Assembly: GCA_026990815.1 (NCBI GenBank)
Contig: JALXCS010000267.1
Span: 1-14,462, forward strand
Direction of reading: 5' to 3'
DNA from: Methylomonas sp.
GTDB taxonomy: Bacteria; Pseudomonadota; Gammaproteobacteria; Methylococcales; Methylomonadaceae
Length of the DNA stretch: 14,462 nucleotides
How positions within the stretch are numbered: the first letter of the stretch is position 1; each line of letters opens with the position of its first letter. Positions 1-6,086 of this stretch are shown here, one piece after another. Below the pieces are notes generated by a model that ran no database searches, was not told the DNA's origin, and saw nothing but the letters and a program-made list of their open reading frames with translations. Both the position numbers and the translations under genes were made by a program.

Positions 1-1263
1 TTGACCGCTGGCAGGGTCTTTAATGCCAATAACGGCGCATTGCACAACGCGGGGATGGCTGTTGATAACCTGCTCGATTTCCGCCGGTTCAACCCGAAAG
101 CCAGAACATTTCATCATTCTGTCCAGACGGCCGTGATAGCAATATTCGCCTTCGGGGTTGATCGTGACTTTATCTCCTGTTGGATAAAAATCTTCTGAAT
201 TTTGCTTTGTACTTAATTGCCCTTGCTGCCAGTAACCTGAAAAATTGGTTTTACTTTTGACTAGCAGCTCGTTTGAATCCGGATCGATTTTTAATTCTGC
301 TCCACAAGCGGGATTGCCGATTGGAATGGCTTGTTCTGGAATAAGTCGTGTTTTGTCAACAGGCCAGTAGCAGCAAACGTTGGTTTCAGTGGGGCCGTAG
401 AGATTATAAAAATCAATTTCGGGGAGTAATTGTACCAGTTTGATTAACTGGGGCGTTGGAAACACTTCGCCTGCAAACAGGATGGTTTTAAGATGTGGTA
501 ACCGGATTGTTTCCAATGCGCCTTTTAGTGCGATAAATTGCAAAATGGAAGGCACGGTGTACCAGGCACTGATTTCATTTTCCTGGAGCCACATAGTCAG
601 TTTGCTAGGGGAGATTGTAAGTTTTTGTGGCACAAAATGAACGCTGGCGCCTTGATTGAGGCTGGTAAAAAGATCGAAGGTGGAAAGGTCAAAATAAAAC
701 GGCGCCAGGCTGGCGATTTTATCTTGCGGCGAAATTTTAAAAGTGTCTGCCATCCAATCGACAAATTGTAAAATGGCACGATGGCTTAAAGCCACTCCTT
801 TGGGTTTTCCGGTTGTGCCGGAAGTATAAAGGATGGCGGCAAGTGTTTCCGGTTCGAGTTTTTTAGCGGGTTTAACAAGGGAGGCGGCCGGTAAATCGTT
901 AAAATCAAGCCATTGCTGGTTTTCATCCAGCCAGTCTGGTTTTTTACCAATACCAATAACAAAACACACATCCGCATTCTTGATGATAAATTCAAGCCGG
1001 GCAGGTGGGTTATTAATATCCAGCGGCACATAACAAAAACCACCATGCAAACAGGCCAGAATCACGGTTGCCGCATCAATGCCGCGTTCCATTAAAATGG
1101 CTATTCGCTGATTGCCTTGCACCTGTTGGGATAAAAAATTGCTGATAGTCGTTGTTTTATCAGCGAGTTTGGCGTATTTCAGGCTGGTTTGATCTTGTCT
1201 GAAAGCAATCTGTTCAGACTGGTTTTTGCTTTGGTTGATGAATCCGGAAATCAGATTAGTCAT
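1..1263 (-). CDS. Amino-acid adenylation enzyme, probably L-proline-activating (C-terminus cut by the window edge)
   Basis: The frame is open from ATG at 1263 to base 1 (421 codons, no stop), so the last 80-100 residues are outside the window. It is an ANL-superfamily adenylating enzyme, which makes an aminoacyl-AMP and loads it on a carrier-protein thiol. Visible motifs are the P-loop YTSGTTGKPKG (146-156), FDLSTFDLF (191-199), FAGEVFP (263-269), NLYGPTETN (287-295), YPTGD (360-364) and GRLDRMMKCSGFRVE (378-392); the final catalytic lysine lies outside. Asp192 is the residue that usually binds an amino-acid substrate's amine. By-eye alignment to GrsA gives the pocket D192-L193-F196-Y235-L262-A264-L288-V296-C297. 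This resembles the D-L-L-Y-L-A-L-V-C-K code I recall for free-standing prolyl-AMP ligases (PltF, RedM). The start overlaps the Nudix gene by 8 bp, suggesting translational coupling. Alternatives are a DltA-like D-alanine ligase or an exosortase-associated AMP ligase. The family is certain; proline is an inference. Confidence 0.93.
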   Translation of the reverse strand, partial: MTNLISGFINQSKNQSEQIAFRQDQTSLKYAKLADKTTTISNFLSQQVQGNQRIAILMERGIDAATVILACLHGGFCYVPLDINNPPARLEFIIKNADVCFVIGIGKKPDWLDENQQWLDFNDLPAASLVKPAKKLEPETLAAILYTSGTTGKPKGVALSHRAILQFVDWMADTFKISPQDKIASLAPFYFDLSTFDLFTSLNQGASVHFVPQKLTISPSKLTMWLQENEISAWYTVPSILQFIALKGALETIRLPHLKTILFAGEVFPTPQLIKLVQLLPEIDFYNLYGPTETNVCCYWPVDKTRLIPEQAIPIGNPACGAELKIDPDSNELLVKSKTNFSGYWQQGQLSTKQNSEDFYPTGDKVTINPEGEYCYHGRLDRMMKCSGFRVEPAEIEQVINSHPRVVQCAVIGIKDPASGQ

Positions 1264-1708
1264 TTGACTGAAAATAGGCTTTGGTATTGGAATGGACTTC
1301 AGGATGTTTCAGTAATTTTGGTATGGAAAGCCAGATTATCTCTGAATGCTGGTCATCAGCAGCAATTTCAGGGGTCTCGTCCAGCAAAAAGTGATGCCCC
1401 AAAGCGACATAATGAGTGTTAATGCCAGGCTGGTTTAAGTAATTATCTTCGTAGATGTGATCGTAGGCACCAAGTAAACGGCCTTTTTTCTGGTTCAGCG
1501 TTAAACCCAGTTCGGCTTGGGAAACCCGAATAATCGCCTGGGCAATGGTTTCATTTTTTTTGATTCTACCGCCGGGCACAAACCAAAATCCTTGTGCAGG
1601 GCGATTCAGACGTTTACCTAGTAATATTTCATTCTTATTATTTTGAATAACGAGATCGACTGAAACCAATGGTGTTGAATCAATAATGTCAATGAATTCG
1701 ATTGTCAT
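1256..1708 (-). CDS. GDP-mannose mannosyl hydrolase-type Nudix protein
   Basis: This 150-residue protein closely resembles E. coli Gmm/NudD (WcaH), which hydrolyses GDP-mannose or GDP-glucose to GDP and free sugar. Family-typical stretches are STPLVSVDLV (11-20), GKRLNRPAQGFWFVPGGR (31-48), a THY segment in the middle and a C-terminal NTKAYF. The Nudix box starts at Gly47 with Glu53 and Arg61, but reads R-V-S-Q-A-E-L-G-L where ordinary Nudix enzymes have R-E-x-x-E-E-x-G. E. coli Gmm has the same departure, so this is a subfamily mark rather than damage. It is third in the minus-strand operon, 82 bp after the acyltransferase gene, and its TAA overlaps the adenylation gene's ATG. No clear Shine-Dalgarno precedes the start. 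Its role here is unclear; it might adjust nucleotide-sugar supply for a glycosylated product. The family call is confident, the substrate less so. Confidence 0.88.
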   Translation of the reverse strand: MTIEFIDIIDSTPLVSVDLVIQNNKNEILLGKRLNRPAQGFWFVPGGRIKKNETIAQAIIRVSQAELGLTLNQKKGRLLGAYDHIYEDNYLNQPGINTHYVALGHHFLLDETPEIAADDQHSEIIWLSIPKLLKHPEVHSNTKAYFQSND

Positions 1709-1790
1709 ATTTCGGTGTGTGCAGGGATTAATCCCAGGTAATTAACAAACGGTAAAATCCTTATCAAAAAACAGCAACGGTAATTGGTTT

Positions 1791-3131
1791 TCAATTAGAA
1801 GCGGCCAATAGTTCTTCCAAATAATAGTCATGTAACTGGTTAATCCAGTCACGGGTTAACTGAGGCTCGATAAAATTATAAGTAAGTGACAATTGCCCCT
1901 GAAATTGACAGCTCAACAAAGCCAATGCCGGTGGAGTGGAAACCTGACATAAATGAAACAATCCCTCAATGTCAGCATTAAAAAACTGTTGGCCTTTAAA
2001 ATCCATTTGTCCAATATCGGAAAACCAGAATGAAGTGCGCTCGGTTCCGGTTTTATAGGATTGTCGTAGAGTTTTTCCGTATTTCTCTAGAGATAGCCAG
2101 CTTCCAGCCCACATCAATGGCAAAAAGGCATAATCCATTTTTTTTCTGATGACATTGGCGTTTTGTTGTTTTAAATGTTGAAATAATTGGCTTCTATTCT
2201 GTACTTGTTCGCGTGTTGCCTGACTAAAAAGCGCACAAACATGATTGCCCAAAACAGGTGTGAGTACTTTGCTTTTTCTAAGATTAAAAGCATAGGGAAC
2301 GCAATACGCTTCACCCGGAAACTCAGGATTGATTTTTTCCAGAGCGCGCATCAGGCAGCCCTGATAATAAAGATTGGCGCCGGTCAAGCCGGCTTGTTTT
2401 CTGGCAATTTTACCGATTTGTGTGGTTTGTTGTTCTGATGACCTGAAAATTTCATAACGCAAATTTTCAGGTTTTTGCTGGAGTTGTTGCTGGTCGAGCG
2501 GGATAATGCTTTGGTATTGGTCAATGGTTTCGATATGTTTTTTTGCCTTCAGAAATAAAGCGATTTTTTGCCACCATTTGTATTTATCCAGTTGTTGATT
2601 GACAAGCGGTTTGCCGGAATCCAGGGTAAATTTTTTTAATTGCCCCGGGTTTTCCGCCATCAAGAATTTCAGAATCAGTTCCGCACCACGGGCATCGCAA
2701 AAAGGGTGTATCCAACGCAACAGGAAAATGGATTGATTTACGCCTTCCAGCAGATGAAATTCAATGGGTGATTGTTGCTCCCTAGGTTCATTGTGATTGA
2801 TGATTTTTTCAATGGTTTGTTGAAAAAACTTGGTTTGATTCTCTCCGGCAGAGCATGGGTGCTGGAAAAAAACCTGTCGTTGTTGTTCTCGTTGGCACCA
2901 GTAAAATCGCCTGCCTCGCTGTTGCAAACTGGCTTGAGCAACGGGGAAATTTTCTAGAAAAATATTGATTCTGTCTTGTAATTCATCAACATCTGGCTTG
3001 TTGGAAAGTTCCAGGGCAAATCCACATAGACTACCAGGCATACCTTCTTTACGAATTTCCTCATCCATTGCTAGGGTGAAACTATCAGCAGGATTTAACG
3101 GCTGTAAAATTCCTTGTTTTTTATCCGCCAT
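1791..3131 (-). CDS. Condensation-domain-like (HxxxD) acyltransferase
   Basis: This 446-residue protein has the layout of the chloramphenicol acetyltransferase/condensation superfamily, which includes NRPS C domains, PapA proteins and wax-ester synthases. The active-site signature is IHPFCDARG at 141-149, with His142 the likely catalytic base and Asp146 structural; the usual glycine right after Asp is displaced to 149. The C-terminal half has family-like SFWFSDIG (367-374) and LSLTYNF (414-420). I see no signal peptide or membrane helix. The ATG overlaps the carrier-protein stop by one base (TAATG), so the two are translationally coupled and probably partners. Inferred role: transfer of the carrier-bound aminoacyl or acyl group to an alcohol or amine, possibly a sugar or glycolipid. 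The acceptor cannot be read from the sequence. At this size it is a single C-like domain, not a fragment of a multidomain NRPS. Confidence 0.75.
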   Translation of the reverse strand: MADKKQGILQPLNPADSFTLAMDEEIRKEGMPGSLCGFALELSNKPDVDELQDRINIFLENFPVAQASLQQRGRRFYWCQREQQRQVFFQHPCSAGENQTKFFQQTIEKIINHNEPREQQSPIEFHLLEGVNQSIFLLRWIHPFCDARGAELILKFLMAENPGQLKKFTLDSGKPLVNQQLDKYKWWQKIALFLKAKKHIETIDQYQSIIPLDQQQLQQKPENLRYEIFRSSEQQTTQIGKIARKQAGLTGANLYYQGCLMRALEKINPEFPGEAYCVPYAFNLRKSKVLTPVLGNHVCALFSQATREQVQNRSQLFQHLKQQNANVIRKKMDYAFLPLMWAGSWLSLEKYGKTLRQSYKTGTERTSFWFSDIGQMDFKGQQFFNADIEGLFHLCQVSTPPALALLSCQFQGQLSLTYNFIEPQLTRDWINQLHDYYLEELLAASN

Positions 3132-3382
3132 TAGTTTTTATGTTTTTTGATCCAGTTATCGAGTGCATTGAATGAGCCAATGTTATCCGGCTCAATTTCA
3201 GTGTCCGGCAAAGTTACGCCAAATTCATCTTCAATAAACATGATGAGCCGCATGATGCCCATGCTGTCCATGCCAGCCTCAAGTAAATCATCGTCATTAC
3301 CAAACTGGTCGGGTGATTCAACAAAAATCAGTTCCTGAAAAATAAAATCCCGCAGTCTCGGGATGGCTGAAAATTCTTGCAT
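3131..3382 (-). CDS. Free-standing acyl/peptidyl carrier protein
   Basis: This is an 83-residue carrier protein. Ser40, in the motif AGMDSMGIMRL (37-46), is the expected phosphopantetheine attachment site. An acidic helix (FIEDEFGVTLP, 49-59) and the hydrophobic pattern fit the four-helix carrier fold. Its length and the region after the serine recall free-standing carriers that work with prolyl-AMP ligases (PltL, RedO, AnaD), though that similarity is from memory. It is the first gene of the minus-strand operon, so it should be made in excess over the enzymes that load and unload it. The stop overlaps the acyltransferase ATG by one base. No housekeeping fatty-acid genes are nearby, which argues for a dedicated carrier rather than AcpP. 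No good Shine-Dalgarno is visible before the ATG. Confidence 0.9.
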   Translation of the reverse strand: MQEFSAIPRLRDFIFQELIFVESPDQFGNDDDLLEAGMDSMGIMRLIMFIEDEFGVTLPDTEIEPDNIGSFNALDNWIKKHKN

Positions 3383-3417
3383 GATTGATATTGCACACTC
3401 GTATTCAAAGGGAGGAT

Positions 3418-3446
3418 ACTATAGCTTGAGGTTAACATTTAGTCTA
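3418..3446 (-). promoter_or_regulatory. Candidate sigma70 promoter of the carrier-protein operon
   Basis: On the minus strand TAGACT (3441-3446, 4/6 to the -35 consensus) is followed after exactly 17 bp by TATAGT (3418-3423, 5/6 to the -10 consensus). Transcription would start near 3411, giving a leader of about 30 nt before the ATG at 3382. The site lies in the short divergent gap with slyX, so expression of the two sides may be linked. Called by eye only. Confidence 0.45.
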
Positions 3447-3671
3447 ATGATTCAAATTCAAAGTATGAATGATGCACGTCTGATCGAAATAGAAACAAAA
3501 CTGGCATATCAGGAAGATGCCTTGCAACAACTGAATAATGTGGTGTATTCGCAGCAAAAACAAATTGATTATCTGGAGGCGCTTTGCAAACAGTTGATTG
3601 AGCGGGTCAAGGAATTATCAGAACAAAAACCGGATGGTGCCAGTTTGACAGAAAAACCACCGCATTATTAA
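3447..3671 (+). CDS. slyX: SlyX family protein
   Basis: This small 74-residue coiled-coil protein (68 residues if translation starts at the ATG at 3465) carries the SlyX pattern: ARLIEIETKLAYQEDALQQLN, then a long heptad helix, and the C-terminal PPHY that also ends E. coli SlyX. Its function is not established; the gene is named from its location beside slyD in E. coli, and no slyD is seen here. An in-frame ATG at 3363 would overlap the divergent carrier gene and add residues the family lacks, so I reject it. No start has a convincing Shine-Dalgarno: GAGG at 3428-3431 is 15 nt before 3447. The glycosyltransferase ATG follows the stop after 3 bp, so the two are almost surely co-transcribed. 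Confidence 0.87.
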   Translation: MIQIQSMNDARLIEIETKLAYQEDALQQLNNVVYSQQKQIDYLEALCKQLIERVKELSEQKPDGASLTEKPPHY

Positions 3672-3674
3672 GCA

Positions 3675-4940
3675 ATGGCAAAAATAGGCATTCAAACCTG
3701 GGGATCGAATGGGGATGTGAGGCCGCTTTTGGCTTTGGCAGATGGTTTGCAGCAAGCCGGGCATCAGGTCACGATGGTGGTCAGCAGCATTGATGATCGG
3801 GATTATTCGGAGATTTGTCAGCGTTTGAATATCGAATATCGACAAATTCCAAGGCAAATGGATTTTGATTTGCCGGCATTTGCTGAGCGAACTTATAAAA
3901 TGAATACCATTCAGTGGTTGATTGCTCTGCTGGAATCGGCATTTTTTCCCCATGAACAAGAAATGTATCAGGCAGCACAGCAACTTGCCAGCGAAAATGA
4001 TTTGCTGATCGCACACCATTTTCTGTATCCATTAAAAATTGCGGCAATCAAACAGGGCAAGCCTTATGTCAGTGTCACCTACTGTCATGGCGCGATTCCA
4101 ACCAAAACCAGTCCGCCATTTCAATTTCCCAATCTCGGCGCTTTTTTGAATAAACAACAATGGAAGCTGCTCGATTACACGTTCGACTGGGCGCTAAAAA
4201 AACCTTTGAGCAAACTGTGGTTACGAGAGCTGCCTGGTTTTAAGCATGTCTATCAGGATTTATTAACCTCGGATTTATTGAATCTGGTGGCGGTTGATCC
4301 GGTGTTATGTCCTGAAAAGAAAGAATTTGTGCCTATTCATCAAGTGTGTGGTTTTTTAAACCTGCCAGATTATGCGGAAGACTGGATCATGACGAATAGC
4401 TTGCAGGATTTTATTAAAGCTGGTCAGCCGCCTGTTTATATGACATTTGGCAGCTTGCAGCAGGCTGTTCCTGACTGGAGTATGGAGTTGTTTATTTCAG
4501 CTGTCAGAAAAGCAGGGTGCAGGGCAATTATTCAAACCAGTTCGAAACAATATCCTGCTGATTCACAATTGGAGAATATCTATTTTATCGGCAAACACCC
4601 GCATCAACCGTTATTCAAGCAATGCGCTGCAGTTGTGCATCACGGCGGTGCAGGAACGACTCAGGCGGCTTCAAGAAGCGGTTGTCCTTCGATTGTAGTC
4701 CCTTTTATGGATGAACAATTATTTTGGGGATGTCAGTTGCAGAAAATTGGTTTGGCAGGTAGGCCTCTGGCTTCACGAAAAGCAAATCCGGCAAATCTTG
4801 CTGAACGAATCTCAGCTATTTTATCCACTGAATCATTCAAACAGGCTGCCGAATCTGTCGCCAGACAAATGCAAAGTCATGACGGTGTCAATGAAGCAGT
4901 CAAGCTAATTTCTGAGTTTGGGGTTGAATCTGTAAACTAA
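3675..4940 (+). CDS. GT1-family (UGT/MGT-like) glycosyltransferase
   Basis: This 421-residue GT-B enzyme is expected to move a sugar from a UDP- or dTDP-activated donor to a small hydrophobic acceptor. The N-terminal domain begins IGIQTWGSNGDVRPLLALA, the glycine-rich G-S-x-G-D-V-x-P-x-x-A-L-A signature of sterol glucosyltransferase-like and antibiotic-tailoring enzymes. The C-terminal donor domain has HHGGAGTTQAASRSGCPSI starting at His322, and then P-F-M-D-E-Q (Asp346, Gln348), where the DQ-type pair normally contacts the sugar. There is no signal peptide or membrane helix, so it is cytosolic or peripheral. It has no Shine-Dalgarno of its own and starts 3 bp after slyX, implying coupled translation. 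Its position opposite the carrier/adenylation operon suggests, but does not prove, that it makes the glycoside acceptor for the acyltransferase. Donor and acceptor cannot be named. Confidence 0.88.
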   Translation: MAKIGIQTWGSNGDVRPLLALADGLQQAGHQVTMVVSSIDDRDYSEICQRLNIEYRQIPRQMDFDLPAFAERTYKMNTIQWLIALLESAFFPHEQEMYQAAQQLASENDLLIAHHFLYPLKIAAIKQGKPYVSVTYCHGAIPTKTSPPFQFPNLGAFLNKQQWKLLDYTFDWALKKPLSKLWLRELPGFKHVYQDLLTSDLLNLVAVDPVLCPEKKEFVPIHQVCGFLNLPDYAEDWIMTNSLQDFIKAGQPPVYMTFGSLQQAVPDWSMELFISAVRKAGCRAIIQTSSKQYPADSQLENIYFIGKHPHQPLFKQCAAVVHHGGAGTTQAASRSGCPSIVVPFMDEQLFWGCQLQKIGLAGRPLASRKANPANLAERISAILSTESFKQAAESVARQMQSHDGVNEAVKLISEFGVESVN

Positions 4941-4946
4941 AAAGTG

Positions 4947-4967
4947 GCGCATGAGATGGTCATGTGC
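4947..4967. promoter_or_regulatory. Inverted repeat abutting the RHH-gene promoter (candidate operator)
   Basis: GCGCATGA (4947-4954) and TCATGTGC (4960-4967) form an 8-bp inverted repeat with a 5-nt spacer and one imperfect (G-T) pair. It begins 7 bp after the glycosyltransferase stop. The next base starts a possible extended -10, TGC-TAGTAT (-10 at 4968-4973). Ribbon-helix-helix proteins commonly repress their own promoter from such repeats. No T-run follows, so it is a poor terminator. Confidence 0.4.
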
Positions 4968-5002
4968 TAGTATTGTGTTATCATAATTTAAAGGCGGAAA
5001 AT

Positions 5003-5284
5003 ATGAGTGCTACTGCGACCAAAATTCGAAAGCCTATCATGATGGCGCCTTCACAAATCAGACTGGTTGAAAACTTGTCGAAAAAAGCCAGTGAGGAAGA
5101 AAAGCGCAATGTCTCTTTTGCTGAAATCGTGCGGCGAGCCGTTGATGCTTATGAGCTGTCCGGTAATGACGATGAAGAATTGCTCAATTCATTGCTTGAT
5201 GAAATCATTCATACCACCGAGGAAACAGTTCGCCAGGTCAGGCAACTCAATCAAAAACTGGACCAAAATGAGCGTAGCAGATAA
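5003..5284 (+). CDS. Ribbon-helix-helix (CopG/Arc-like) DNA-binding protein
   Basis: The likely product is 93 residues from ATG 5003, which has AAGGCGG (4991-4997) at good distance; an upstream in-frame ATG at 4964 lacks such a site and lies in the putative promoter. Residues 11-14 (PIMM) would be the DNA-contacting beta strand, 16-29 helix A, and VSFAEIVRRAVDAY (37-50) helix B, a typical RHH pattern. The rest (about 54-93) is acidic and helical with heptad-like spacing. Such proteins dimerise and repress small operons, often toxin-antitoxin or plasmid-maintenance modules. The 3' end overlaps the next gene by 17 bp, so the pair is coupled, and the inverted repeat at 4947-4967 is a possible binding site. 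The fold call is good; the biological role is not known. Confidence 0.75.
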   Translation: MSATATKIRKPIMMAPSQIRLVENLSKKASEEEKRNVSFAEIVRRAVDAYELSGNDDEELLNSLLDEIIHTTEETVRQVRQLNQKLDQNERSR

Positions 5285-5447
5285 ATTATTAAAGGCCATG
5301 ACAGGGATGATGGAATTAAATGCCGAAGTCAGAAACCTGGTTAAGCGTGTCGATAAAATGGACGATCAAATGAGAGATTCATTGGAGCGAATTGTGCGGC
5401 TGGAGACTTTTGTTGAAATTGCAGAAAAGCAACGCAAAATAAAGTAG
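5268..5447 (+). CDS. Small coiled-coil protein, partner of the RHH gene
   Basis: This 59-residue open frame starts at ATG 5268 inside the last 17 bp of the RHH gene, in a different frame. Nearly the whole chain, from LLKAMTGMMELNAEV to RIVRLETFVEIAEK, is predicted helix with hydrophobic residues at heptad spacing, so a coiled-coil oligomer is likely. I recognise no toxin or enzyme motif, no membrane segment and no signal peptide. The frame extends upstream to 5067, but that part lies inside the RHH reading frame and its composition does not look coding. No strong Shine-Dalgarno is present, which fits translational coupling. It could modulate the RHH protein, or be a toxin-like or structural partner. 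Function unknown. Confidence 0.6.
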   Translation: MSVADKLLKAMTGMMELNAEVRNLVKRVDKMDDQMRDSLERIVRLETFVEIAEKQRKIK

Positions 5448-5500
5448 ATATTACCTTGCGCGCGCCTTAATCGGATTGAATTATTTTTTAACGCACTTTA

Positions 5501-6016
5501 TCAAAGGCCATATCGCTGAATTCTGTCTATTATCTTTTTTGAAATGGCCTTGATTCCACGCTGAGTTACTTTTTTATGATTACCTTTTAATTCAATATCA
5601 AAATGGGAAACCAGATTCTTGTTTTTTACATTCACGACATTAACCATAAGGTATGAAAATAAGAAGCTCGGTTTACTATGTTGTCCAACAATGATCCATT
5701 CAGCGCCGTATTTTTTTCCAAGAGATGCGGCAATATCATGAAATTTGTAAAGATACCCAAGGCCACCGTTTTCATATGCATAATCTTTTATGCTTATCTG
5801 AATGATTTTGTAATGACCAAGATTCTTAATGGCACTTTCGAGTAATGGCTTGAATGATGCGGTACGGATAATTTCGTCCGGGGTATTTGGAAGCGAAGTA
5901 ATGTCTTTCAATTCAAAATCAAGAATAGCAATTTTCGTGATCGGGGTTGCCGAAATGTTAAACGCGATGCAAATTAATAAAGATGCTGCGTAAATCCTCA
6001 AATTTTGTCGCTTCAT
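5501..6016 (-). CDS. Exported DUF2380/DUF3280-like protein
   Basis: This 171-residue protein has an N-terminal signal peptide (MKRQNLR, then a hydrophobic run, with likely cleavage after Ser-Ala at 22-23). The mature part begins with a beta strand IAILDFEL, followed by TPDEIIRTASF, a segment on Lys/Tyr-rich strands, HDIAASLGKKYGAEWIIVGQ, and a strand-rich end (YLMVNVVNVKNKNLV). This order matches secreted DUF2380/DUF3280 proteins, which resemble LpoB/TolB-N-like periplasmic folds; no activity is established for them. There is no lipobox cysteine, so it should be soluble in the periplasm. A strong Shine-Dalgarno (AAAGGTGG on the minus strand, 6021-6028) supports the start. It lies 70 bp downstream of the fumarase gene on the same strand with no visible terminator, so read-through from the fumarase promoter is possible. 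Confidence 0.7.
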   Translation of the reverse strand: MKRQNLRIYAASLLICIAFNISATPITKIAILDFELKDITSLPNTPDEIIRTASFKPLLESAIKNLGHYKIIQISIKDYAYENGGLGYLYKFHDIAASLGKKYGAEWIIVGQHSKPSFLFSYLMVNVVNVKNKNLVSHFDIELKGNHKKVTQRGIKAISKKIIDRIQRYGL

Positions 6017-6086
6017 TTTGCCACCTTTCTTTCAGTCTTAAGAGGTTTATTCGTTTTCCAATCCAGCAAAAAGCATTTACCAAATA

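Noticed and set aside
1..198. Plus-strand open frame starting with TTG at base 1
   Set aside because: It is antisense to the clear adenylation-domain gene and has no family-like motif.
3618..4019. Minus-strand open frame of 133 codons opposite the glycosyltransferase
   Set aside because: Lies wholly over slyX and the N-terminal coding of a well-supported GT1 gene; composition looks like a shadow frame.
5067..5267. N-terminal extension of the small coiled-coil frame
   Set aside because: This part lies within the RHH reading frame in another frame and its residues look non-coding; the ATG at 5268 is preferred.
5458..5468. GC-alternating run near 5460 as a terminator
   Set aside because: It is a short GCGCGCGC run without a spaced stem-loop and without a following T-run.
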